Below the pieces are notes generated by a model. It searched no databases and was not told where the DNA came from. It was given only the letters and a program-made list of their open reading frames with translations. A stretch of 64,000 nucleotides of DNA. Source: Mucilaginibacter xinganensis. GTDB lineage: Bacteria > Bacteroidota > Bacteroidia > Sphingobacteriales > Sphingobacteriaceae. The first letter of the stretch is position 1. Every line of letters begins with the position of its first letter. Below, piece after piece: positions 35,166 through 43,646 of this stretch. A program made the position numbers and the translations under genes. The stretch covers positions 496,001-560,000 of the forward strand of contig NZ_CP022743.1 in the NCBI RefSeq assembly GCF_002257585.1, written 5' to 3'.

Positions 35166-35185
35166 CTGGCAAGATCCTATAACAC

Positions 35186-36325
35186 ATGTACTTTGAACTA
35201 ACAGAAGAACAAAAAATGATTCGCCAGGCTGCACGTGATTTTGCGCAGAACGAACTTAAGCCCGGCGTAATTGAGCGTGATGAACACCAGAAATTTCCTG
35301 CAGAGCAGGTAAAGATGCTGGGCGAGCTTGGTTTTTTAGGGATGATGGTATCGCCTCAATATGGTGGCAGCGGCATGGATGCTATATCCTATGTACTGGC
35401 TATGGAAGAGCTTTCAAAAGTAGACGCCTCCGCCTCGGTAGTGGTGTCTGTAAATAATTCGCTGGTATGTTACGGGCTTGAAAAATACGGCAACGATTTC
35501 CAAAAAGAAAAATACCTGGTACCACTGGCCAAAGGAGAGAAGTTAGGCGCTTTCTGCCTTTCGGAACCCGAAGCCGGCTCTGATGCCACCTCGCAGAAAA
35601 CCACTGCCATTGATATGGGCGATCATTATCTGCTTAACGGGGTGAAAAACTGGATCACCAATGGCAGCACCGCATCAACCTACCTGGTTATTGCACAAAC
35701 GCATCCCGAAAAAAGGCACCATGGCATTAATGCTTTAATTGTGGAACGGGGCATGCCGGGTTTTGAAGTAGGCGCAAAGGAAAATAAGATGGGCATTCGT
35801 GGGTCTGATACCCATTCTTTAATGTTTACCGATGTTAAGGTGCCCAAAGAAAACCGGATAGGAGAAGACGGTTATGGGTTTAAGTTTGCTATGGCTACGT
35901 TAGAAGGAGGCCGCATAGGCATTGCTGCACAAGCATTGGGCATAGCAGCAGGTGCTTATGAGCTGGCGCTCAATTATGCGAAAGAGCGAAAAGCATTTGG
36001 TAAAACCATTGCCGATTTACAGGCTACCCAGTTTAAGCTGGCTGATATGGCCACCGAAATAGAGGCTGCACGTTTATTGTGCCTGAAAGCCGCCTGGCTA
36101 AAAGATAAAGGGCTGCCTTACGCACAGGCCAGTTCAATGGCTAAACTATATGCAAGCGAAGTAGCTATGCGCACTACCGTTGAAGCCGTTCAAATTCACG
36201 GCGGCTATGGCTTTGTTAAGGAGTACCACGTGGAGCGCCTGATGCGCGACGCCAAGATAACCCAGATTTACGAGGGAACTTCTGAAATTCAAAGAATTGT
36301 CATATCGCGGGAGGTGCTTAAATAA
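35186..36325 (+). CDS. Acyl-CoA dehydrogenase (short/medium-chain type)
   Basis: A 379-residue flavoenzyme that introduces the alpha-beta double bond in acyl-CoA, feeding electrons to ETF. It begins FELTEEQKMIRQAARDFAQN and has the family patterns GAFCLSEPEAGSDA, WITNGSTASTYLVIAQT, MGIRGSDTHSL, YAKERKAFGKTIADLQA, QIHGGYGF and the C-terminal IYEGTSEIQRIVISREVL, in which Glu363 is the catalytic base expected for short-chain enzymes. The length is typical. It is followed 27 bases later by a thioredoxin-fold gene. Confidence 0.96.
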   Translation: MYFELTEEQKMIRQAARDFAQNELKPGVIERDEHQKFPAEQVKMLGELGFLGMMVSPQYGGSGMDAISYVLAMEELSKVDASASVVVSVNNSLVCYGLEKYGNDFQKEKYLVPLAKGEKLGAFCLSEPEAGSDATSQKTTAIDMGDHYLLNGVKNWITNGSTASTYLVIAQTHPEKRHHGINALIVERGMPGFEVGAKENKMGIRGSDTHSLMFTDVKVPKENRIGEDGYGFKFAMATLEGGRIGIAAQALGIAAGAYELALNYAKERKAFGKTIADLQATQFKLADMATEIEAARLLCLKAAWLKDKGLPYAQASSMAKLYASEVAMRTTVEAVQIHGGYGFVKEYHVERLMRDAKITQIYEGTSEIQRIVISREVLK

Positions 36326-36352
36326 ATTGATAAAAATTTAATAGGTTTGGGT

Positions 36353-37603
36353 ATGACATTAAAATCACGACTCATCCTACCGGTTTTATTTATATTTTCA
36401 ACATTTACCATAGCATCAGCCCAAAATAAGCTTACAACAGGCGTGTGGCGCGGCGTATTAAAAACCCAGTCGGGTAACCAGCTGCCATTTAATTTTGAGG
36501 TTACTACCGTAGCCGGCCACCCGCAGTTAGCCATTATAAACGGTGCCGAGCATTACAAAGTGCCTGACGTAAAAATCACGGGCGATTCTGTTTTTATAAA
36601 GATGCCGTTGTTTGATTCGGAATTCAGGCTTAAGCTTGATGGTGAAAACCTTACAGGCAACTGGATCCGCCACCTGGGCGATCACGATACACAAATGCCG
36701 TTTGCCGCAACCCCCAATACTTCGTGGAGGTTTTTAAGAGACCCGCAAACCCCGGCATTTGACGTAACAGGGAGATGGGCCGCTGTATTTGGCGAGGGCA
36801 CTGATGGCCGCGATGAGCTGGTTGGCGAGTTTAAACAAACAGGTACCAGGCTTACCGGAACATTTTTGAGTACCACCGGCGACTACCGCTACCTGGAAGG
36901 TTCCGTATCGGGCGATAAATTATACCTTTCGTGCTTTGACGGCTGCCACGCGTTCCTGTTTATTGCAAACATAAAAGATGGTAAAACACTTACTGAAGGC
37001 ACCATGAACAGCGGCCTTACCGGCACTGATAAATGGACCGCCGTTAAAGATGCCAACGCTAAATTGCCCGATGCATACTCATTAACCGCACTAAAACCCG
37101 GTTACAAAAAAATAGCCTTCTCTTTTCCGAACATTAACGGGCGCAAGGTATCATTAAGTGATCCCCGCTTTAAAAACAAGGTGGTTATTGTGCAGATCCT
37201 GGGCTCATGGTGCCCTAACTGTATGGACGAAACCAACTTTATCATCAACAGCGGTTATTACAAAAAATATCACCAAAAAGGAGTTGAAGTTGTGGGGCTG
37301 GCGTATGAGCGGACCACCGATTTCAAAAAATCACAAAAAACAGTGGCGCAGCTGAAAGACCATTTCAAGGTACCCTACCCTTTGCTGATAACGGGCTACA
37401 CCCCGTCAAAAGGCGACCCGATGAAAAGTCTGCCTGCACTGGCTGACTTTAAGGGCTTCCCTACCACCATCATTATTGACAAAAAGGGCAACGTCCGCAA
37501 GATCCATACCGGCTTTAACGGCCCGGGCACAGGCGAACATTACACCGAGTTTGTTGTGGAGTTTGATAAGCTGACGGAAGACCTGCTGGCAGAGAAAGGA
37601 TGA
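36353..37603 (+). CDS. Secreted TlpA-like thioredoxin-fold protein with N-terminal beta domain
   Basis: A 416-residue exported protein. The signal peptide is SRLILPVLFIFSTFTIASAQ. Residues about 25-240 are beta-rich (GVWRGVLKTQSGNQLPFNF, TGRWAAVFGEGTDGRDELVG), apparently two related halves. A TlpA/redoxin domain follows with the active site WCPNC in LGSWCPNCMDETNFI and the cis-Pro region GFPTTIIIDKKGNVRKIH. It probably reduces or isomerises disulfides in the envelope. I chose the ATG at 36353; a TTG two codons upstream is also in frame. Confidence 0.9.
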   Translation: MTLKSRLILPVLFIFSTFTIASAQNKLTTGVWRGVLKTQSGNQLPFNFEVTTVAGHPQLAIINGAEHYKVPDVKITGDSVFIKMPLFDSEFRLKLDGENLTGNWIRHLGDHDTQMPFAATPNTSWRFLRDPQTPAFDVTGRWAAVFGEGTDGRDELVGEFKQTGTRLTGTFLSTTGDYRYLEGSVSGDKLYLSCFDGCHAFLFIANIKDGKTLTEGTMNSGLTGTDKWTAVKDANAKLPDAYSLTALKPGYKKIAFSFPNINGRKVSLSDPRFKNKVVIVQILGSWCPNCMDETNFIINSGYYKKYHQKGVEVVGLAYERTTDFKKSQKTVAQLKDHFKVPYPLLITGYTPSKGDPMKSLPALADFKGFPTTIIIDKKGNVRKIHTGFNGPGTGEHYTEFVVEFDKLTEDLLAEKG

Positions 37604-37610
37604 ATTTGAT

Positions 37611-37683
37611 GATTTGAAGATGAGCTGATTTGAAGATAGGCTCGTCGCACTGTCACAGTGTTACGGTTTGTGATGTGTGACAG
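37611..37683. repeat. Direct repeat plus inverted repeat after the thioredoxin-fold gene
   Basis: GATTTGAAGAT occurs at 37611-37621 and 37627-37637 (period 16). Right after it CTGTCACA (37650-37657) and TGTGACAG (37676-37683) form an 8-bp inverted repeat. It looks like a REP-type or decayed mobile repeat rather than a simple terminator, since no T-run follows. Confidence 0.55.
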
Positions 37684-37773
37684 GACACTATTGATTAGCG
37701 AATTATGCTTACAATTTTAGATTTTGTTATACGCCTCAAATTAACTTCCACATTTAAATAATTACGAAATCAA

Positions 37774-39024
37774 TCAACTCCTTTCTTCCCAAATCATGCA
37801 CAAATGCAAAATGGTTTCAACGGCCTTTTGCATATCCTGTACCGATACCCACTCCTGCTTGCTGTGAAAGGCATGCTCACCGGCAAAAATATTAGGGCAG
37901 GGCAGCCCCATAAATGAAAGCCGCGAACCATCGGTACCGCCGCGGATGCTGCAAAGTTTGGCGTTAAGGCCTGCCCGTTTCATGGCTTCCATGCCATATT
38001 CAACTATCTGCGGATGCTTATCGAGTACGCTTTTCATATTGCGGTATTGCGGCTTTACCTGCAACTCAAAGGTTGACGAAGGGAATTGTTTCAGCACGTC
38101 GCCAGCTATTTTACGGATCACATTGGCGTGTTCAGCCAGTTTATCATCATCAAAATCACGAATAATAAATTCAATGGCGGCGGTTTCCACATGGCCCTCT
38201 ACAGATACGGGGTGTACAAACCCTTGCTTGCCTGTGGTACCTTCGGGCGATAGTTCAAAGGGCAATGCGGCAATTATTTGACCGGCAATTTTTATGGCGC
38301 TTTCCATTTTTCCTTTTGCAAAACCGGGATGCGAGCTTAGCCCGTTGATCAGCAGTTTTGCCCCGTCTGCCGAAAAGGTTTCATTCTCCATATTGCCGGC
38401 GCTTTCACCATCCATGGTATATCCTGCATAGGCGCCCAGTTTTTTAATATCAGCCTTGTCAACACCGCGGCCAATCTCCTCGTCGGGCGTAAACAGGATC
38501 CTGATATCGCCGTGTTTTATTTCGGGGTGATTGATCAGCTGGTAGCAGGCATCCATAATTTCGGCAACACCGGCCTTATTGTCGGCCCCAAGCAGGGTTG
38601 TGCCGCTGGCAGTAATAATGTCATTACCCAGCTGGTTTTTTAAATCCGCATGGTCTTTAAGCCTTATTATCTGCGCCGGGTCATCTGGCAAAATAAGATC
38701 TTCCCCCTGGTAATTTTTATGAACAATTGGGCTAACGCCGGTGCCGCTGCAGTCGGGCGCGGTATCCATGTGTGAGCAAAAACCAATCACCGGCACCTGT
38801 TTGTCAACATTTGCGGGTATTGTAGCGTATACATAGCCAAATTCGTCTAAATGTGCATCGGTTACGCCCATTTTAAGCAATTCGGTTACCAGTAAGCGCC
38901 CAAGGTCTTTCTGTTTTTCTGTTGATGGAACAGTGTCAGAAGCCGGATCGGACTGTGTATCAATGATTACATACCGTAAAAAACGGTCGGTAACGGTAAA
39001 GTTGAGCAACGAATTAATATTCAT
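37774..39024 (-). CDS. pepT: Peptidase T (tripeptide aminopeptidase)
   Basis: A 416-residue M20 family zinc aminopeptidase that removes the N-terminal residue of tripeptides in the cytosol. Signatures are IGFCSHMDTAPDCSG (first zinc His and Asp), LLGADNKAGVAEIMD (bridging Asp), FTPDEEIGRGVDK (catalytic and zinc Glu), DGESAGNMENETFSADGA and RGGTDGSRLSFMGLPCPNIF. The C-terminal His is in FAGEHAFHSKQEWV. The start is the ATG at 39024 that begins MNINSLLNFTVTDRFLRYV; 27 more codons are open upstream but are not typical of the family. Confidence 0.95.
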   Translation of the reverse strand: MNINSLLNFTVTDRFLRYVIIDTQSDPASDTVPSTEKQKDLGRLLVTELLKMGVTDAHLDEFGYVYATIPANVDKQVPVIGFCSHMDTAPDCSGTGVSPIVHKNYQGEDLILPDDPAQIIRLKDHADLKNQLGNDIITASGTTLLGADNKAGVAEIMDACYQLINHPEIKHGDIRILFTPDEEIGRGVDKADIKKLGAYAGYTMDGESAGNMENETFSADGAKLLINGLSSHPGFAKGKMESAIKIAGQIIAALPFELSPEGTTGKQGFVHPVSVEGHVETAAIEFIIRDFDDDKLAEHANVIRKIAGDVLKQFPSSTFELQVKPQYRNMKSVLDKHPQIVEYGMEAMKRAGLNAKLCSIRGGTDGSRLSFMGLPCPNIFAGEHAFHSKQEWVSVQDMQKAVETILHLCMIWEERS

Positions 39025-39112
39025 ATTAAGCAATATGTCACTAAAATTTTTAATTTTGAGGGGATACGATAATTCTACCCCAAAATTGTAAATATTGATC
39101 AACATTTAACAT

Positions 39113-39850
39113 TTGAAAAAATATATATTATTTTTTGTTATAGTAATTGCAGCCATTGGTGTAAAAGCACAGGCGGGGTATAACTATTATGAATTTGGTG
39201 TTGGCGGCGGCGCAAGTTATGAACGCGGATATACTAATATTCCCCGGCAGGATAACAACATAGGGTTTAACTTAAATCTTACTTACAATTACAACCCATA
39301 CCTGCCTATTGAGCTCGAGATCCAAAAGGGCCAATTATCAGGCGGCGGGCTTACAGTTGCCCTGGACAGGTACGGCCGCAAGTTTACCAATAACTTCCTG
39401 GCGCTTTATCTGCATGCCGATATCCAGTTAGGCTCTTTTATTGATTATGAGCACGACTGGTTTTTAAATGCGGTGAAAGGTTTTTATGTAGGGTCAGGCG
39501 TAGGGTTTGTGCGAAACAACAATACCGTGCAGCGCACCAATGTAATATTGGCCAACGGCCCCACAACCTACATTTTCCCCGGATCGGACCAGAGTACCAA
39601 TATTTCTGTACCCCTAAGAGTAGGTTATGAATTTAAGATCTTTGATTCCTACCAGCAGCCCGCCTGGGCCATTGATATCGGGTATGTTCACAACATCGTT
39701 TTTGGTGAAGGGCTGGATGGATATGACGATCCTTCCTCCAAGTTTAAAAATAATGCCACTAATCAGTACCGTCAATTTACTATTGGGTTTAAATACTTTT
39801 TCGGCAACACGGTATCTTACACTAAACTGGTTAGAGATTACGGATTTTAA
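39113..39850 (+). CDS. Outer-membrane beta-barrel-like exported protein
   Basis: A 245-residue protein starting at a TTG (39113), directly followed by a good signal peptide (KKYILFFVIVIAAIGVKAQ); an in-frame stop two codons upstream excludes a longer form. The mature chain shows alternating polar/hydrophobic strands rich in Tyr, Gly and Asn (YNYYEFGVGGGASYERG, NFLALYLHADIQLGSFIDY, FYVGSGVGFVRNNN) and ends in an aromatic residue (RDYGF), as outer-membrane barrels do. The specific function is unknown. Confidence 0.8.
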   Translation: MKKYILFFVIVIAAIGVKAQAGYNYYEFGVGGGASYERGYTNIPRQDNNIGFNLNLTYNYNPYLPIELEIQKGQLSGGGLTVALDRYGRKFTNNFLALYLHADIQLGSFIDYEHDWFLNAVKGFYVGSGVGFVRNNNTVQRTNVILANGPTTYIFPGSDQSTNISVPLRVGYEFKIFDSYQQPAWAIDIGYVHNIVFGEGLDGYDDPSSKFKNNATNQYRQFTIGFKYFFGNTVSYTKLVRDYGF

Positions 39851-39852
39851 AA

Positions 39853-40212
39853 ATGAATATTGAAGAACTTCGCGATTATTGCCTGCAAAAACCGGCCACT
39901 ACCGAAGGTTTACCCTTTGGCAAGGATACGCTTGTTTTTAAAGTTGGCGGTAAAATGTTTTTGCTTACCAGCATTGCTACCGGCACTAATTTTAATGTTA
40001 AGTGCGACCCTGAACTGGCCGTTGAATTGCGTGAACAGCACCCCGAAGTGCAGCCCGGTTACCACATGAACAAAAAGATGTGGAATACCGTGTATATGGA
40101 TGGCTCCTTAACCACCAAACAGCTGCATCAAATGATTGATCACTCCTACGAATTGGTATTCAAAGGCCTCCCCAAAAAACAGCAGCAGGAAATAATTACA
40201 GGTAACCAATAA
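39853..40212 (+). CDS. MmcQ/YjbR family protein
   Basis: A 119-residue protein of the MmcQ/YjbR (CyaY-like fold) family. It begins NIEELRDYCLQKPATTEGLP and has FKVGGKMFLLTS, FNVKCDPELAVELREQHP, GYHMNKKMWNTVYMDGS and DHSYELVFKGLPKK, the standard family pattern. A role in DNA binding has been proposed from the fold but no reaction is established. The start codon is 2 bases after the preceding stop, so translation is likely coupled. Confidence 0.93.
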   Translation: MNIEELRDYCLQKPATTEGLPFGKDTLVFKVGGKMFLLTSIATGTNFNVKCDPELAVELREQHPEVQPGYHMNKKMWNTVYMDGSLTTKQLHQMIDHSYELVFKGLPKKQQQEIITGNQ

Positions 40213-40239
40213 GATACATTTTTATTGAGCCGCCCTCAT

Positions 40240-40247
40240 TATATTTG
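40240..40247 (+). promoter_or_regulatory. Putative -7 element (TATATTTG) of the M14 peptidase gene
   Basis: TATATTTG fits TAnnTTTG and ends 15 bases before the ATG at 40263. It covers a TTG at 40245, arguing against that longer start. Confidence 0.5.
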
Positions 40248-40262
40248 CCAAAAGCCCTTTTC

Positions 40263-42005
40263 ATGAAAATACTTTTATCAGCATTACTAGTCTGTTTTGT
40301 TTTTTTTAACGCAAGTGCCCAGCTAACTCCGTTTGAACTAAGCAAGGATAAAAACTATACCGCAACCTATAGCGAGGTAATTGCTTATTATAAAAAACTT
40401 GCTGCGGCAAACCCGCAAATGAAACTGATTAACTACGGTACCACCGATATTGGCAAACCGCTTACCCTGGTGGTACTCTCACGCGATAAGGTTTTTGATC
40501 CGGCCTTAATAAAAAAACAAAACAAAAAGGTGTTACTCATCAACAACGGTATTCATCCCGGCGAACCGGAAGGTATTGATGCCAGTATGATGTTTGCCAG
40601 CGATCTGCTGAAAAAGAAGGCACTGCCTAAAAACCTGGTGATCTGTATGATTGCGCTTTATAATATTGATGGCAGCATGAACCGTGGCTGGAGCCGCGTA
40701 AGTCAGAACGGGCCGCGTGCCTATGGCTTTAGGGGCAATTACCGCAACCTGGATTTAAACCGCGACTTTATAAAGGCCGACAGCCGCAACGCGCTTGCCT
40801 TTGAGCAAATAGTAAACACCTGGAACCCTGAAGTTTTTTTGGATAACCACACCAGCGACGGTGCCGACTATCAATATGTAATGACGCTGATAGAAACGCA
40901 AAAGGATAAGCAAAACCCCATACTGGCAAAATACACTTCGGAAACACTAACGCCTGAACTTTATAAAAGAATGAAGAAAAGCGGGTATGAAATGATCCCT
41001 TACGGTGCAGGTGAACGCGGATTACCAGACTCAGGCATTGTAAGCTTTTTAGAAACGCCGAGGTTTGCTACCGGCTACACCGCCCAGCGCAACATCATCA
41101 GCTACATTACCGAAACCCATATGCTGAAGTCGTTTGATAAAAGGGTGTATGCGACGTATGACTTTGAGCAGCACCTGGTTGATATTTTTGAGAGGGATGC
41201 CAAATTGGTAGGCGAGCTGAAGCACAAAGCCGATGAGCAGGTTGCACACCAAAAAACCTTTGCCCTGGATTGGGATGTTGACCTGGCCAGGGTAGACACC
41301 ATTACCTTTAAAGGATATGCCGCACTTTATAAGCCCAGTGACATAAGCGGTTTAAAACGTTTGTATTATGACCGTAGCCAGCCTTACACCAAAACCATAA
41401 AGTATTGGAACAGCTATAAAGCAACCGATAGCGTAGACAAACCCGCGGCTTACATTATTCCGCAGGCCTGGGGCAAAATAATAGACTTGTTTAAATTAAA
41501 TAGCGTGGCAATGCACCGTTTAGCACATGATACCACCATTGCCCTGCAGATGTATTACATTGAAGACTATAAAACCCCGCAGAAACCATTTGAGGGACAT
41601 TACCTGCATAGCAATGTGAAGTTGAATCCGGTTGACATGAAGGTAAAGTTTTATGAGGGCGACTACCTGGTATATACCAACCAGCCGCTTAACCGCTATA
41701 TTGTTGAGACACTGGAGCCGCAGGGCGTTGATTCATTTTTTACCTGGAACTTTTTTGATTCGATGCTGGGCGAAAAGGAGTACTTCAGCAATTATGTATT
41801 TGAAGACAAGGCTGCCGAAATGCTAAAAAATGACCCTGCGCTAAAGAAAAAGCTGGATGATGCAAAAGCAAAGGACCCCAAACTGGCGGGCAGTGCCGGG
41901 GCACAATTAAACTTTATTTACCGCAACTCTATCTATTTTGAAAAAACATATCTTCGCTATCCTGTTGGCAGATTACTAACAGATACTAAACTCGACCTGA
42001 AATGA
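40263..42005 (+). CDS. Secreted M14 family zinc carboxypeptidase
   Basis: A 580-residue protein with a signal peptide (ILLSALLVCFVFFNASAQ). The M14 domain carries the zinc ligands His98 and Glu101 in GIHPGEPEG and His196 in FLDNHTSDGADYQY, plus the substrate-binding RNLDLNRDF (Asn-Arg). A long C-terminal part (about 330-580) is beta-rich and of unknown role. It removes C-terminal residues from peptides outside the cytosol. Its end overlaps the start of the rhomboid gene (ATGA). Confidence 0.92.
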   Translation: MKILLSALLVCFVFFNASAQLTPFELSKDKNYTATYSEVIAYYKKLAAANPQMKLINYGTTDIGKPLTLVVLSRDKVFDPALIKKQNKKVLLINNGIHPGEPEGIDASMMFASDLLKKKALPKNLVICMIALYNIDGSMNRGWSRVSQNGPRAYGFRGNYRNLDLNRDFIKADSRNALAFEQIVNTWNPEVFLDNHTSDGADYQYVMTLIETQKDKQNPILAKYTSETLTPELYKRMKKSGYEMIPYGAGERGLPDSGIVSFLETPRFATGYTAQRNIISYITETHMLKSFDKRVYATYDFEQHLVDIFERDAKLVGELKHKADEQVAHQKTFALDWDVDLARVDTITFKGYAALYKPSDISGLKRLYYDRSQPYTKTIKYWNSYKATDSVDKPAAYIIPQAWGKIIDLFKLNSVAMHRLAHDTTIALQMYYIEDYKTPQKPFEGHYLHSNVKLNPVDMKVKFYEGDYLVYTNQPLNRYIVETLEPQGVDSFFTWNFFDSMLGEKEYFSNYVFEDKAAEMLKNDPALKKKLDDAKAKDPKLAGSAGAQLNFIYRNSIYFEKTYLRYPVGRLLTDTKLDLK

Positions 42006-42634
42006 TGGAATATTTAATGACAGCACCGGTAGCGTCTGTCATCTTTGTTTTTACTATACTTACTTCTCTTTGGGCGTTTTCAAACGATAATGTTTATGCC
42101 CAAATGATATTGCACCCTTTTAGCGTGGCACGGGGGAAGCGCACTTATACCGTTATTACCAGTGGCTTTATCCATAACGACTGGATGCACCTGTTCTTTA
42201 ACATGTTGAGCTACTACTTTTTTGCTTTCCAGTTAGAACCCGCTTTAGGGCACTGGCAATTTGGGGTGCTTTATTTCGTTAGTTTGATTTTGAGTGACCT
42301 GCCTACGGTTTACAAGCACAGGAATGACGAATGGTACCATAGCCTGGGTGCATCAGGGGCTGTAAGTGCCGTTATTTTCAGCTTTATTATGTTCGCGCCT
42401 ACCGTTAAAATGTACATTATGCCAATTCCCTTCGGAATACCGTCGGCTTTATTTGGTGTTTTATACCTTATTTACTGTAACTACGCGTCCAAATATTCAA
42501 GAGATAATATTAACCATGATGCGCACATGTTTGGTGCTTTAAGTGGTTTGCTAATCACTATTGCTTTAAACCCACACATTGTGAGCAGTTTTATACAGCA
42601 AATTACCTCGGGAGTTCAATCGTTGCTTCACTAA
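42002..42634 (+). CDS. Rhomboid family intramembrane serine protease
   Basis: A 210-residue membrane protein with six helices. The catalytic Ser118 is in SLGASGAVSA (GxSG) and His175 in NHDAHMFGALSGL; the oxyanion-side HLFFNMLS (His63 to Asn67) precedes. Rhomboids cut membrane proteins within helices. It overlaps the M14 gene by 4 bases, so the two peptidases are translated together. Its last 32 bases overlap, tail to tail, the end of the minus-strand gene that follows. Confidence 0.93.
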   Translation: MMEYLMTAPVASVIFVFTILTSLWAFSNDNVYAQMILHPFSVARGKRTYTVITSGFIHNDWMHLFFNMLSYYFFAFQLEPALGHWQFGVLYFVSLILSDLPTVYKHRNDEWYHSLGASGAVSAVIFSFIMFAPTVKMYIMPIPFGIPSALFGVLYLIYCNYASKYSRDNINHDAHMFGALSGLLITIALNPHIVSSFIQQITSGVQSLLH

Positions 42635-43592
42635 TCAGGCTTCCATCCGGGTTAAATAAAAAGCTCATGGGCTGTTCCGGGTTTTTAATGATCTCTAAAA
42701 GCAGGAATCCCCAGTTTTTCCAGAAGCTTTCCAGCACCTGTCCGTAAATTTTGTTCAGCCAGTCGTCAAACAACGGCTTGCTGCTCAGGCCGCGTAAAGG
42801 CATTGCTTCGATATAGATCTCGCCATTGGCAGGCATTACATTATACTCAGGCAGGCGGTTAAACAGGTAGGCCGAATAAAATACCCTTCCGCAAAACTCC
42901 TCGAACTGGATAGGGTGAAGCAACTGGCCCTTAATTTTATCATACACCTCTTTATGGTACGACAGATTAGCGCCATTATCCTGCAGGCAGATGATCAGCC
43001 CAAAATCGCGGATGCGCAGCGAAAAGGTTAACGTATTGATCTCATCGCGGTAGCCAAACTCCAAAGGGTTATTATCTGCTTTAAAAAGGAATACACTGTA
43101 CGGCTTAAAGTCTTCAAAAACAACAGGCAGGTTAAGGCTTTGCAGCATTAAATGCAGGTTGCTGAATTTATGAATGATGGACTGCGATATGTTAAACTCC
43201 TCGCCTTTTGAATGCTGTAGCTTGATGCCGCTTTGGATCTCGTTAAAAATTATTCCGTAAAGCAATTTGCCAGCCCATTGAAAAAGCTTCAGTTCGTCAA
43301 TTTCTTTTAACGCATCGTACCCGGTTTCAAAGGCGGCCGCTATCTCATTTTCAAGCGGCTCAAGGAAGGCTTCACTGATATACGCCGCACAGGGGATCTT
43401 GATATCTTTATAAGTAGCCATGCTTTCGTCCAGCATTTTAAAGGGCTTATCTTCCAGCTGGTAACGGCTCATCAGCCATTGCGGAAAAACCTGGATCTTT
43501 TCTTCTTCAGAGGTTAAAGCTTCGCCGCTTAAAAAACAATTGCGGTTGCCGAATTTGAAAGATTCAAAAGGGTGATAAATTTCCTGGGCCAT
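42603..43592 (-). CDS. Conserved hypothetical cytosolic protein
   Basis: A 329-residue protein that I do not recognise. It has no signal peptide or membrane helix; it begins MAQEIYHPFESFKFGNRNCF and contains FLSGEALTSEEEKIQVFPQW, SVFLFKADNNPLEFGYRDE and RVFYSAYLFNRLPEYNVM, an apparent mixed alpha/beta fold. I chose the ATG at 43592, which leaves a 54-base divergent gap to the epimerase gene; the frame stays open further, across that gene's start. Its stop end overlaps the rhomboid gene by 32 bases. Confidence 0.72.
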   Translation of the reverse strand: MAQEIYHPFESFKFGNRNCFLSGEALTSEEEKIQVFPQWLMSRYQLEDKPFKMLDESMATYKDIKIPCAAYISEAFLEPLENEIAAAFETGYDALKEIDELKLFQWAGKLLYGIIFNEIQSGIKLQHSKGEEFNISQSIIHKFSNLHLMLQSLNLPVVFEDFKPYSVFLFKADNNPLEFGYRDEINTLTFSLRIRDFGLIICLQDNGANLSYHKEVYDKIKGQLLHPIQFEEFCGRVFYSAYLFNRLPEYNVMPANGEIYIEAMPLRGLSSKPLFDDWLNKIYGQVLESFWKNWGFLLLEIIKNPEQPMSFLFNPDGSLISEATIELPR

Positions 43593-43630
43593 GGGCGCAA
43601 AGATAAGCATCAAATCCAACGGGAAAATTT

Positions 43631-43638
43631 TAGCTTTG
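43631..43638 (+). promoter_or_regulatory. Putative -7 element (TAGCTTTG) of the dipeptide epimerase gene
   Basis: TAGCTTTG fits TAnnTTTG and ends 8 bases before the ATG at 43647, implying a very short or absent 5' leader. Confidence 0.4.
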
Positions 43639-43646
43639 AATTTAAC

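Larger units (their letters stand above)
34543..35185. other. 643-bp intergenic region with candidate small RNA or mini-ORF
   Basis: No ORF of normal size lies between the M13 gene and the acyl-CoA dehydrogenase gene. The first 300 bases are AT-rich with a TGTGTC-AAATC-GACACA palindrome (34852-34868). The last 190 bases hold a 22-codon ORF (35003-35071), a CTCAG/CTGAG hairpin (35026-35044) and a strong terminator (35096-35127). The terminator has no ordinary plus-strand gene in front of it, so a short transcript probably ends there. Confidence 0.6.

Noticed and set aside
34543..35185. tRNA, tmRNA, SRP or RNase P RNA in the large gap
   Set aside because: I looked for the tmRNA, RNase P and SRP core motifs and for tRNA T-loops and saw none.
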